64,000 nt of DNA from Vibrio ostreicida. GTDB lineage: Bacteria > Pseudomonadota > Gammaproteobacteria > Enterobacterales > Vibrionaceae. Below the pieces are notes generated by a model, which saw only the letters and a program-made list of their open reading frames with translations, was not told where the DNA came from and ran no database searches. The position numbers and the translations under genes were made by a program. The stretch is taken from contig NZ_JABEYA020000005.1 in NCBI RefSeq assembly GCF_013074385.2, forward strand, positions 152,288 to 216,287, written 5' to 3'. Of the stretch, positions 47,228 through 55,544 are shown one piece after another (position 1 is the first letter of the stretch; each line of letters opens with the position of its first letter).

Positions 47228-47282
47228 TGTTGAGGTCCATAATAGTGCAGATGTTTACGTGGGCTGTACTCTAAATGATCCA

Positions 47283-47307
47283 AATGATAATTACTATCGT
47301 TCTCATT
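47283..47307. promoter_or_regulatory. Fur box upstream of the heme receptor
   Basis: The region runs AATGATAATTACTATC then GTTCTCATT, an imperfect palindrome with arms AATGATAA and TTCTCATT. It matches the Fur GATAAT-type hexamer pattern. It lies 56 bp upstream of the hutA start. Confidence 0.75.
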
Positions 47308-47472
47308 GGTATTTATCAACGAAAAATGCGGTTAGGACGGTTAATTTTTAAATAAATACTTAAATTACAATTAGATAAGATGTTATTCTCTAATTGTAAA
47401 AGTTCACTTAAATCTCTGTTAATGTGATATAAATCACTTAAAATTAAATATTAGTTGATAGGAGTAACAATA

Positions 47473-48363
47473 TTGCAGAGCCCAATCACATTAGAAGCCA
47501 TGCATATCCTTGATGCCATCGACCGCAGAGGTAGCTTTGCCGCTGCAGCCAATGAATTGGATAGAGCGCCATCATCATTGAGCTACCAAATTCAAAAGAT
47601 GGAGCACGATCTCGATATTGTAATTTTTGATCGTTCAGGGCATAAAGCCAGTTTCACCGCAGCGGGGAAACTCATTCTGGAACGGGGCCGAGCGATTCTC
47701 GCTGCCACTGAGAAGCTGGTCAACGACGCAAACGTCCTGGCCAATGGCTGGGAATTGGATATGACCATCGCCTTTGATGGGATTATACCCGTCGACAATT
47801 TTTTCCCTATGGTCGACGCACTGAGCCTTGTCAGTTCAACGCAAGTGCGACTTCAAGAAGAAATACTCGCGGGGTGCTGGGAATCCTTGGATGCTGAGCG
47901 CTGTGACTTGCTAGTGTGTCCAAAACCGGACAGCATTTCTCTTGACGTAAAATCGGAGGTGATTGGCCAAATTAGTATGATATGGGTCGCGGCACCAACC
48001 CATTTTGTACACCAGAGAAAAGGGGTATTTGACGAAAATGCAAGGGCAAAGTATCGCGTGATTGCCATTGCGGACACCGCACGTGAACAACCGGCTCTCA
48101 GTGTCAACGTTCTCCACAAACAACCACGCCTTACCGTATCTAACGTCGCGACTAAAATAGAAGCACTCACTGCCGGTTTGGGGATTGGAACATTAACGCA
48201 TTCGGTGGCTAAACCGTTAATAGAGCAAGGAAAACTGAAAGAAATCAGTGGTTGCGAAGCTTTTCATGTTGAATTGATATTGGCCTGGAAGCGACATCAA
48301 ATGGGAGAAGCCAAGTCATGGTGTATTAAGTACCTAAAAAACAACTGGACGCTTAAAGGGTAA
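47473..48363 (+). CDS. LysR-family transcriptional regulator
   Basis: 296 residues from a TTG at 47473, chosen because TAGGAG lies 8 bp upstream. The LysR helix-turn-helix follows at once (LEAMHILDAIDRRGSFAAAA, LDRAPSSLSYQIQKMEHDL). The effector domain covers about 90-296 (IPVDNFFPMVDAL, GLGIGTLTHSVAKPLIEQGK). It is divergent from hutA and convergent with the Pat-like gene. Its target is unknown. Confidence 0.88.
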   Translation: MQSPITLEAMHILDAIDRRGSFAAAANELDRAPSSLSYQIQKMEHDLDIVIFDRSGHKASFTAAGKLILERGRAILAATEKLVNDANVLANGWELDMTIAFDGIIPVDNFFPMVDALSLVSSTQVRLQEEILAGCWESLDAERCDLLVCPKPDSISLDVKSEVIGQISMIWVAAPTHFVHQRKGVFDENARAKYRVIAIADTAREQPALSVNVLHKQPRLTVSNVATKIEALTAGLGIGTLTHSVAKPLIEQGKLKEISGCEAFHVELILAWKRHQMGEAKSWCIKYLKNNWTLKG

Positions 48364-48376
48364 TACGAATACCCCG

Positions 48377-51061
48377 CTAGCGATTAAGCAGCAAGACCAT
48401 GTCGGCAATGCTCTCTTCAAACTGGACATCCAGCGTAAAACCAAGTTTTTGCGCCAAGTTGAGCATGCCCCGATTAGTGGGCATGGTGATACCAGAGATT
48501 TGCAACGTGCCTTTTTGCTGGCAGTAATCAATAATACATTGCATTAATTGTTTGCCTAATCCGTTCCCTTTATGATCAGAGCGGATAAGAATAGCAAACT
48601 CAGCATCGGTATTATCGGGATTGATCAGAGCGCGTGATACACCAATGATTTCAGGATCCGACGCCCTATTTTTTACGGCAACAAACGCCATTTCTCGGTC
48701 GTAATCAATCTGGGTGAAATTAGCAAGTGCTTCATGATTAAACTCGCCCACATCACTAAAAAAGCGTTGATATAAATCGTCTTTCGACACGCGATTAATA
48801 AAGCTAGCGTGTTTTGGCTCATCCTCAGGAAGTATTGGTCTGATCAGGATCGCTTCACCATTCGATAACTGGCTAGGCTTTTCACATTCAACAGGGTATG
48901 GGCGGATAGCTAACCGTGTTTGAGTTTCTCCACTGTAGTTTCTCAAGGTGAGATCCGCATCTATAATCGTCAAAGTTTCGCCGTTAGCTAGCACTGGATG
49001 GATATCCAGTTGATATACTTGAGGGCAGTCAACGATCACTTGCGATATCCGGACCAAAAATTCAGACAAACTTTGGATATTGAGCGAACTGGGCTGTTTA
49101 AGCCGCCGTATCTTGCCACTCTTAATCGCCTGAATAACGAGATATCTCGCCAACGTCATATTGAGCGGGGGCAGGGCTGAAACCGCATCCTTGGCTTCGT
49201 CCCACTCAGACTCACCTTGACCCAATAGAATGACGGGGCCAAAAGTATCATCCGTTTTGACCTTAATTCGTATTTCCTCACCGCCACCTAGTTTGGCCAT
49301 GCCTTGTACGAGCAAGCCATGCAGGTGAGCAGATGGATAAGACAACTGTGCCCGATCGAGAATCGCTTGGGACGCAGCCGCCACGTCATGGCGGCTGTAT
49401 AAATTGAGCATAACCCCCTGAACTTCTGATTTGTGCACAATATCAGGGGAACGCAGTTTAACGGCAACCGGATAACCAATTTGTTCCGCCACGTGAACGG
49501 CTTCACAGGCATCGGAAGCAATCCAGGTCGGCAACACATGAAAATGAAATAATTTGAGGAAGTGACCAAGTTGATGCGTATCAAGGCTCACCACACTCTG
49601 GTCCTGAAGTTTGTCTTGTATCCACTTTCTGGCTTGTGTCAGTTCGCGAATATGGACTGGCTCCGCAGTCGTTGGCGTTTCCATTAGCTGCTTTTGATTT
49701 CGACGGTACTCGACCAAGTGCATAAAAGCGGTCACGGCACTTTCAGGAGTTCGATAAGTGGGAATGCCCGCTTGAGTAAAGATGCGCCTTGCCGGCCTTG
49801 CCGTCAGTTCGCCAGACCAATTAGTCAAAAGGTTAAAACGTTGATGACGAGGATGTGCTTTTATCGCCTCAACGATCGCTTGCGCCGTTTGCTCTGAATG
49901 CGCAATCGCTGACGGGCTATACATGATAAGAATGGCATCGGCACAATCACTGTCCAATAGAATCATTAATGCATCAATATAACGTTGACGACCAGCGTCA
50001 CCGACTAAATCGATAGGGTTATGCTGGCTCCAACTTGAAGGCAATACCTCATTCAAACGCTGGACGACATCGTCAGGCAAAACGGCCAACTTACCGCCCC
50101 GCGCCAGCAACGTATCCACCGCCATAATCGCAGGACCGCCGCCATTGGTCATAATGGCCAAACGTTCACCTCTCAAAGGTACAGCGTGGGTAAGAGTCTC
50201 GACCGCAGCAAACAACTCATGAGAATTGGCAACCCTTAACATGCCAGCACGGGTGATCGCGGAATCATAAATGATGTCCAATGTACTGTCGCCGCCCGTA
50301 TGAGCGCGAGCGGCCCGTTGGCCTTCGGCGGTTTTCCCTCCTTTGAGAACCAATATGCGTCGATTTCGTGAGGCGGCGCGTGCCGCCGACATAAAACGCC
50401 GCGCATCCTTGATGGTATCAACATAAAGTAGGATGGCTTCGGTATGAGTATCCGCTCTCAAAAAATCGAGTAAGTCGGAAAAGTCGACATCTGACGCATT
50501 CCCTAATGAGATAAACGCGGAAAACCCAATGTTCTTGTCGTTGGCCCAATCTAAGATCGTGGTACACATTGCCGCTGATTGAGAGATAAAAGCAATATTA
50601 CCGCGCTGGGCGGTCACGGGGGAAAATGAGCCATTAAAATTGATCCATGGTAGGATCAGACCAAGGCTATTGGAGCCCAGCATTCGCATCTTTGCTGCTT
50701 GAGCGATTTGGAGGCAAGTCTGCTCTATAGTTAGGCCATCGTTCGTGTCAAAATACATCTCTGATGACAACACAATGACGGCGGTCACACCCTTTTCAGC
50801 CAGTTGTGTGACTACCTCAATATTGCGGGTAGCGTTGGTGCACAAAATCGCCACATCCGGCGTTAAGGGCAACGAGGCTATGTCTGGATACGCTAACACA
50901 CCACATACTGACGCATAGTTTGGTGACACCGGCATGATCGCCCCATCAAACCCACCTTGCAAAAGATTCGTCATCACAATATTTCCCGCTCGCATTGGCT
51001 TATTTGATGCCCCAATCACGGCAACAGATCTGGGCCTAAGTAGAGGAATAAGGTTGTTCAT
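48377..51061 (-). CDS. Bifunctional acyl-CoA synthetase-like / GNAT protein acetyltransferase (Pat/PatZ)
   Basis: 894 residues from the ATG at 51061 with GGAG 7 bp upstream (E. coli PatZ 886). Order: CoA-binding domain (LRPRSVAVIGASNKPMRAG), succinyl-CoA-ligase-like domains, ATP-grasp region (IGYPVAVKLRSPDIVHKSEV), and a GNAT domain from about 730 (REMAFVAVKNR, then IRSDHKGNGLGKQLMQCI). It acetylates lysines of acyl-CoA synthetases and other enzymes. A CRP-like site lies upstream, consistent with CRP control of E. coli patZ. Confidence 0.88.
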   Translation of the reverse strand: MNNLIPLLRPRSVAVIGASNKPMRAGNIVMTNLLQGGFDGAIMPVSPNYASVCGVLAYPDIASLPLTPDVAILCTNATRNIEVVTQLAEKGVTAVIVLSSEMYFDTNDGLTIEQTCLQIAQAAKMRMLGSNSLGLILPWINFNGSFSPVTAQRGNIAFISQSAAMCTTILDWANDKNIGFSAFISLGNASDVDFSDLLDFLRADTHTEAILLYVDTIKDARRFMSAARAASRNRRILVLKGGKTAEGQRAARAHTGGDSTLDIIYDSAITRAGMLRVANSHELFAAVETLTHAVPLRGERLAIMTNGGGPAIMAVDTLLARGGKLAVLPDDVVQRLNEVLPSSWSQHNPIDLVGDAGRQRYIDALMILLDSDCADAILIMYSPSAIAHSEQTAQAIVEAIKAHPRHQRFNLLTNWSGELTARPARRIFTQAGIPTYRTPESAVTAFMHLVEYRRNQKQLMETPTTAEPVHIRELTQARKWIQDKLQDQSVVSLDTHQLGHFLKLFHFHVLPTWIASDACEAVHVAEQIGYPVAVKLRSPDIVHKSEVQGVMLNLYSRHDVAAASQAILDRAQLSYPSAHLHGLLVQGMAKLGGGEEIRIKVKTDDTFGPVILLGQGESEWDEAKDAVSALPPLNMTLARYLVIQAIKSGKIRRLKQPSSLNIQSLSEFLVRISQVIVDCPQVYQLDIHPVLANGETLTIIDADLTLRNYSGETQTRLAIRPYPVECEKPSQLSNGEAILIRPILPEDEPKHASFINRVSKDDLYQRFFSDVGEFNHEALANFTQIDYDREMAFVAVKNRASDPEIIGVSRALINPDNTDAEFAILIRSDHKGNGLGKQLMQCIIDYCQQKGTLQISGITMPTNRGMLNLAQKLGFTLDVQFEESIADMVLLLNR

Positions 51062-51172
51062 AAACACGCTCCGATAAAGCAGGGTGGGTTGCCTAATCTT
51101 ACTCAAGACAGCCGACAAAAGTTGAGTTAATTGGTGTAGTTTTATTCAGATCACCCGACGTGCCTCTCAGTT

Positions 51173-51188
51173 TGTGCCATGTGTCACA
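51173..51188. promoter_or_regulatory. CRP-like site
   Basis: TGTGC-CATGTG-TCACA matches TGTGA-N6-TCACA with one mismatch. It lies between the leftward Pat-like gene and the rightward SPOR lipoprotein gene. Established CRP activation of E. coli patZ favours the former as its target. Confidence 0.45.
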
Positions 51189-51281
51189 GTGTATTGATAT
51201 ATAATTAAAATGTTGGCTTGATTCTGGGCCTATCTAACGGCATGATTTACAGTAATTCCTAAAAACGGCATTGAAGAATTC

Positions 51282-51857
51282 ATGAAAAAAATCGCAATAG
51301 TTGGCTTATCAGTGGTGCTTTCCGCGTGTGTATCGAGTGACTACGTTACAGACGTATCGTCGGAAAGCTATCGTGAAAATTACAAAACAGCGGCAATTGA
51401 GCAGCCGATTGTTTCTGAGCAGGGTATGACCAATAGTGTCATGGAAGAGGCGGTGAAAACCGTGAGACCGATGACTGACCAACACATGGCCAACACCGGT
51501 ATGCAAACCTCCCATAAAGCCAAGCCCGCGATCGCTATTATTCCGCCAACGGCAAAACAAAAGGCGATGAATCCCCGTTATGGTTACACGATTCAGGTTG
51601 TTGCAGTAGGCAGCCAGACAAAAGTAGACCAGTTTGCTCGTAAGTTACCCCGAGACAACCAGCCGGTTTGGGAAAATTACAAAGTCGTCAATGGCACCAA
51701 ATGGTATACCATTCTTTATGGCGATTACCCAACGCGTATGGATGCGAAAAAAGCCATTTCTGAACTCCCAGGTGAACTTCAAGCAATGAAGCCTTTTGTG
51801 AAGAGCATTGATACCGTTAAGAACTCTCAGTATCCGACGCTAAACAAACTGAACTAA
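51282..51857 (+). CDS. SPOR-domain lipoprotein
   Basis: 191 residues. The lipoprotein signal MKKIAIVGLSVVLSAC gives an acylated Cys16. A low-complexity linker follows. The C-terminal SPOR domain (about 103-185) reads GYTIQVVAVGSQTKVDQFAR, then WYTILYGDYPTRMDAKKAIS. It probably binds denuded septal peptidoglycan as an outer-membrane lipoprotein. The adjacent ddl gene also serves the cell wall. Confidence 0.87.
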   Translation: MKKIAIVGLSVVLSACVSSDYVTDVSSESYRENYKTAAIEQPIVSEQGMTNSVMEEAVKTVRPMTDQHMANTGMQTSHKAKPAIAIIPPTAKQKAMNPRYGYTIQVVAVGSQTKVDQFARKLPRDNQPVWENYKVVNGTKWYTILYGDYPTRMDAKKAISELPGELQAMKPFVKSIDTVKNSQYPTLNKLN

Positions 51858-51864
51858 ATCAGTG

Positions 51865-51887
51865 AAAGGGGCTGCGGCCCCTTTTTT
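51865..51887 (+). terminator. Rho-independent terminator
   Basis: AAAGGGGC and GCCCCTTT pair around TGCG, followed by T6, 8 bp after the SPOR lipoprotein stop. Confidence 0.9.
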
Positions 51888-52002
51888 AATGACGATTAAA
51901 TCGGCATTAGCGTCGATAATAGTAATAATTCGATGATTCCTAGTGCCTTTTTCATTATGATAATCCCTTCGAACGCTTGGCTATTCACGGAACGATCTTT
52001 TG

Positions 52003-52992
52003 ATGGTTAAAACAAAAATTTTATTACTTTGCGGTGGGGGTTCTGCGGAACATGAGATCTCCCTTATTTCAGCAAACTATGTTCAATCTCAACTTGAATT
52101 AACACCAGAGTTTGAGGTTGTTCGCGTAGAAATGAAACCAAATGGATGGTTCGATAAAGACGATTTAGTCTATCTGGATACCAATGCGGGTACGCTAAAC
52201 TCAGAGATGAGTACAACAAAAATCGATTTTGTCATCCCATGCATCCACGGTTTCCCGGGTGAAACAGGCGACATACAGTCAATGCTCGAATTGGCCAACA
52301 TTCCATATCTTGGTTGTGGCCCGGAAGCAAGTAACAATAGTTTCAACAAAATCACATCCAAACTTTGGTATGACACTTTAGGTATCCCGAACACGCCTTA
52401 TATTTTTCTCTCAGAAAACAATAAACAGGCTTATAACAAGGCAGAGTCTGCCTTTAAGGAGTGGGGCAGTGTATTTGTCAAAGCCGCGCGCCAAGGTTCT
52501 TCTGTCGGTTGTTACAAAGTCGAAAGCCTAGAGCAACTACAGCAAGCGATTAATGATGCATTTGGCTATTCTGATCAAGTCTTGATTGAACAAGCGATAA
52601 CCCCAAGAGAACTTGAGGTAGCGGCGTATGAATATCAGGGCCAATTGCACCTGACTCCGCCGGGCGAAATTAAAGCACCTAAAAACTCTTTTTATTCGTA
52701 TAAAGAAAAGTACAGCTCAGACAGTCATTCAAAAACGGATGTTGAAGCCACCGATTTAACCCAAGAGCAGCGGGATACCATCCAACACGCCTGTGAAAAA
52801 GTCTTCACGCAAATGCAACTGCGCCACTTATCTCGGATTGACTTTTTCCTAACACCAGAGGGCAAGGTATACCTTAATGAAGTGAATACGTTCCCAGGAA
52901 TGACTCCGATTTCGATGTTCCCCAAAATGGTAGAGCAAAGCGGTGTTCAAATTCGCGACTTCCTTGCTGACTGTGTCAAACGAGCACGCTAA
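52003..52992 (+). CDS. ddlA: D-alanine--D-alanine ligase
   Basis: 329 residues from the ATG at 52003. It forms the D-Ala-D-Ala dipeptide for peptidoglycan, using ATP. Motifs: LCGGGSAEHEISLISANYV, IDFVIPCIHGFPGETGDIQS, ANIPYLGCGPEASNNSFNK, VFVKAARQGSSVGCYKV (ATP-grasp), EQAITPRELEVAAYEY, SRIDFFLTPEGKVYLNEVNT and FPGMTPISMFPKM. Its end overlaps the convergent recombinase-like gene by 4 bp. Confidence 0.93.
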   Translation: MVKTKILLLCGGGSAEHEISLISANYVQSQLELTPEFEVVRVEMKPNGWFDKDDLVYLDTNAGTLNSEMSTTKIDFVIPCIHGFPGETGDIQSMLELANIPYLGCGPEASNNSFNKITSKLWYDTLGIPNTPYIFLSENNKQAYNKAESAFKEWGSVFVKAARQGSSVGCYKVESLEQLQQAINDAFGYSDQVLIEQAITPRELEVAAYEYQGQLHLTPPGEIKAPKNSFYSYKEKYSSDSHSKTDVEATDLTQEQRDTIQHACEKVFTQMQLRHLSRIDFFLTPEGKVYLNEVNTFPGMTPISMFPKMVEQSGVQIRDFLADCVKRAR

Positions 52993-53945
52993 CTCCAAGG
53001 CTTAAAACGTTTAAACACCATTTTCTCAGCATCAGCGATGTTCTTGTTCCCAAGATACTGATAGGGCATCGCTGGGCTGAGCCAACGACCAAAGTGTTGA
53101 ATATCTTTCGTCTTTGCCCCTCGGCGAGACATGTCTTTGACAGCACCCACCCGTAAAGACTGGCCAGAAAACGCCACATTGAGCCTTAATTTCTCACTGG
53201 CAGCACGCAGTATTCTATAGATAGAAGAATCATCAAGCGCCTCCATGGCAATATTCCCGTGCTTATCGATCGCGCTAAACAAAAATGGATGGTCGACTGG
53301 TTTGCTTTTTAGCCAACGTTCAACCTGAGATTGTGCCGTCGACGACAGTCGGTAAAGATGGTCACCAAGCGCAACATGAAGCTGGGCATCAATAACTTGA
53401 AGATGGTTAGGGGTTAGGCGCTTAAGCTCTGAGCGTTTCAGCATACATTCGAACATAATGTGATAAATAGCAAGATCGCGAATTACCTTGGGACAAAGTG
53501 ACTGTTCCAGTTTATCTGTCAATGAAATCAGGTGATGACGTTCGAAGGGAATGGTCGACTTTGCATCGCCAGCTTTATCGATTCTAAATTGGCCCAGAGC
53601 CTGCTGTACGGCAGCGTGTTGAGTAATATCATCAAGCCCAAATATACGATGCACCAACGATATTGTGACATTGTAACGCCTAAGGGTGGCGTATTTCCTG
53701 TCTTGAGATTCTTGTTCGAGAAACATGCGAACGGTTGAAGCCTGAGCGGGCAGAGGGCTTAACGATTTATGTCGACAAAAGTGTGTGAACAGATTCCAGT
53801 CTTTTGTCATCGCCAATAAGGAGTTTTTAGCATACTGTTCAACCGTCAATTTATTGAGATCACCAATGGTAATAGGGCGACCAAATTGAGGTATCAGTAC
53901 GTCTTTAAGACTTAAATCTGTGATTGGTCTAATATTTTTTCGCAT
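52989..53945 (-). CDS. Tyrosine-recombinase-like protein with altered catalytic residues
   Basis: 318 residues. An N-terminal SAM-like DNA-binding domain (about 30-105) and a C-terminal catalytic fold are clear. The box I pattern is FECMLKRSELKRL, with Lys170 where the first catalytic Arg normally sits. Box II is SGQSLRVGAVKDMSRRGA, with Gln262 for the usual His, Arg265 kept, Trp288 in GRW and the nucleophile Tyr297 in MPYQYLGN. It is therefore either a divergent or a catalytically weakened recombinase. It lies about 1 kb from the dif-like site but outside the prophage. Confidence 0.8.
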   Translation of the reverse strand: MRKNIRPITDLSLKDVLIPQFGRPITIGDLNKLTVEQYAKNSLLAMTKDWNLFTHFCRHKSLSPLPAQASTVRMFLEQESQDRKYATLRRYNVTISLVHRIFGLDDITQHAAVQQALGQFRIDKAGDAKSTIPFERHHLISLTDKLEQSLCPKVIRDLAIYHIMFECMLKRSELKRLTPNHLQVIDAQLHVALGDHLYRLSSTAQSQVERWLKSKPVDHPFLFSAIDKHGNIAMEALDDSSIYRILRAASEKLRLNVAFSGQSLRVGAVKDMSRRGAKTKDIQHFGRWLSPAMPYQYLGNKNIADAEKMVFKRFKPWS

Positions 53946-54043
53946 TCAAACGCACTATAACAGAACTATACTTACCTAGAATACTTGATTAAGCACAATA
54001 TACAATTATTATTAAAATATCCTATTACTAAGTGACTTTGATT

Positions 54044-54415
54044 ATGGCTGCTGCGACTTACCGAGGTTTCACCCTCAAAACTGCTGGAAGCTCGACAGAT
54101 CTTTGGCAAGTTCAGATAAAGAATCACCTATTATCTGGCAGTATGCCTGCGGTAAAAAAAAGCATTGATTGGTTTTGCGACACGGCAACCATCATAGACC
54201 CGAAAGAATTTGGCTCCTTAAACAATAAAAAGCAGGAAGAGGGTAAACCTGCCCAAGAAAACTTTCATGGTTTTACGCTTAAAAATGATACGGGAGAACC
54301 AAACAGCTGGTATTGTTTTTTTAATGGTAAATTGATTAAGGGTGGAAAGCTTGCGATCCAAAAGCATATAGAGGCATACTTACTCTCTAGACAACAAGCT
54401 GCACAGAAGAAGTAA
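54044..54415 (+). CDS. DUF3319 family protein
   Basis: 123 residues from the ATG at 54044; a GTG at 54032 is possible. It contains two similar halves (YRGFTLKTAGSSTDLWQVQI to AVKKSIDWF, and FHGFTLKNDTGEPNSWYCFF to AIQKHIEAY), i.e. an internal duplication of a roughly 45-residue unit. It is a Vibrio-type protein of unknown function, 6 bp upstream of yciH. Confidence 0.78.
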   Translation: MAAATYRGFTLKTAGSSTDLWQVQIKNHLLSGSMPAVKKSIDWFCDTATIIDPKEFGSLNNKKQEEGKPAQENFHGFTLKNDTGEPNSWYCFFNGKLIKGGKLAIQKHIEAYLLSRQQAAQKK

Positions 54416-54421
54416 CAACTC

Positions 54422-54733
54422 ATGAGTCTCGTTTATTCAACAGATATTGGCCGAATCAAACCACAAGAAGAAAAAACCGAGCGGCCTCAAGGCGACGGTA
54501 TCGTTCGCATCCAGCGACAAACTAAAGGACGTAAAGGCAAAGGGGTTTCCATTGTCTCTGGGCTCGATCTTGATGACGCACCACTCAAGCTACTCGCGGC
54601 AGAACTCAAGAAAGTATGTGGTTGCGGCGGCGCCGTTAAAGACGGCACAATCGAAATTCAAGGTGATGCTCGCGACAAAATCAAGGCACACCTTGAAAAG
54701 AAAGGCCATATCGTCAAATTATCAGGCGGCTAA
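54422..54733 (+). CDS. yciH: YciH, SUI1/eIF1-family translation factor
   Basis: 103 residues. The SUI1 fold is clear: GIVRIQRQTKGRKGKGVSIV, LAAELKKVCGCGGAVKDGTI, EIQGDARDKIKAHLEKKGH. Family members bind the 30S subunit and affect start-codon fidelity or translation under stress. It is co-oriented with DUF3319 and is the last host gene before the prophage. Confidence 0.9.
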   Translation: MSLVYSTDIGRIKPQEEKTERPQGDGIVRIQRQTKGRKGKGVSIVSGLDLDDAPLKLLAAELKKVCGCGGAVKDGTIEIQGDARDKIKAHLEKKGHIVKLSGG

Positions 54734-54983
54734 CTCTGTTTTCCCCCTCTGATTTCTAGGCCAAACCTCTCATGTTTGGCCTCAATTATATTCGTAACAT
54801 CAAAATCCATTAAGCCGCTCACATCGGGCGATACTCGATATAAATAAACGGTTTGCTAATAATCATTGCGATTAATCTTTGATTGAAGAGAATGATTATT
54901 ATGTATTTTATGGTAAATACAGTTATGTTCAACAGATTAATATTCTGGAGGATAAGGGGAGTCCTCTAAAGATAAGCCCTTAT

Positions 54984-54994
54984 TAATACGCACA
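54984..54994 (-). other. Extra XerC-arm-like half-site left of attL
   Basis: TAATACGCACA repeats the XerC arm found in attL (55016) and attR (63882), 5 bp outside attL and in the same orientation. A degenerate XerD-like arm (TCTAAAGATAA, 54965-54975) precedes it after 8 bp. It could be the trace of an earlier element integrated at dif. Confidence 0.5.
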
Positions 54995-54998
54995 CACA

Positions 54999-55026
54999 AT
55001 TTAACATAATACATATAATACGCACC
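54999..55026 (-). other. attL: dif-like XerC/XerD site at the left prophage end
   Basis: Read on the minus strand: XerC arm GGTGCGTATTA, 6-bp centre TATGTA, XerD arm TTATGTTAAAT. The layout (11+6+11) and XerD arm match V. cholerae dif sequences. By XerC-first logic the XerD arm and centre are host-derived and the XerC arm is phage-derived. Confidence 0.85.
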
Positions 55027-55369
55027 GAGCTAGTGACTCTGATGGGCTGCCAATCCACATCGCCAAGCCGCCGCAAGCAATTGATAAACCTTGAAAACCT
55101 AGCCCGTTATACTTTTTTGCGATATTCGCCCACATCATTTTTATGTTCGGGTTTTCATTGCGGTCAGCGTGACACCCAAGTAAAGCCAGCTCTGGGTCTA
55201 GTCCTGCGCCTTTAGCTAAAAAAATTGCTTCTTCATCAGTTACATAGCGAATACCTTTTCTTATTTTGCTAATTACATTCGGCAAAACGTTCAAGTCATG
55301 TGCTACTTGCTTGTCTTGTATGTAATTTTTGGTGTTTTTATAGCTATCTAACAGTTCGTTTGCATACAT
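55001..55369 (-). CDS. Phage repressor-type regulator (DUF3693-like)
   Basis: 122 residues with a strong GGAGG site 7 bp before the ATG. An N-terminal helix-turn-helix (DKQVAHDLNVLPNVISKIRK, residues 18-37) is followed by YVTDEEAIFLAKGAGLDPEL, typical of Vibrio phage regulators of the DUF3693 type. It is divergent from rep, the position of RstR/CI-type repressors. Its last eight codons and stop lie inside attL; TAA comes from the XerD arm. In a circular phage genome the C-terminus would differ. Confidence 0.8.
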   Translation of the reverse strand: MYANELLDSYKNTKNYIQDKQVAHDLNVLPNVISKIRKGIRYVTDEEAIFLAKGAGLDPELALLGCHADRNENPNIKMMWANIAKKYNGLGFQGLSIACGGLAMWIGSPSESLARCVLYVLC

Positions 55370-55404
55370 TTTCTTACCTCCGTTTTTCTTATTGTAACTT
55401 AAAA

Positions 55405-55467
55405 AATTCGATTTACAGTATCTTGTAAATACTACTTTTAGTATTTACGATTACTACAAATCGAATT
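55405..55467. promoter_or_regulatory. Nested inverted repeats between repressor and rep (operator region)
   Basis: Outer arms AATTCGATTT (55405-55414) and AAATCGAATT (55458-55467) enclose GTAAATACT-N6-AGTATTTAC (55425-55448). They also enclose an overlapping TTTACA-N6-TGTAAA (55412-55429). All are perfect. The location between divergent phage genes fits repressor operators over the rep promoter. Confidence 0.65.
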
Positions 55468-55544
55468 TGACTGCCTTGGGCGTTGGACCTTGACGCTTTC
55501 GCCCTTGGTGGTCATCCCTCAACTAGTCAAAGGCGCTTGATAAT

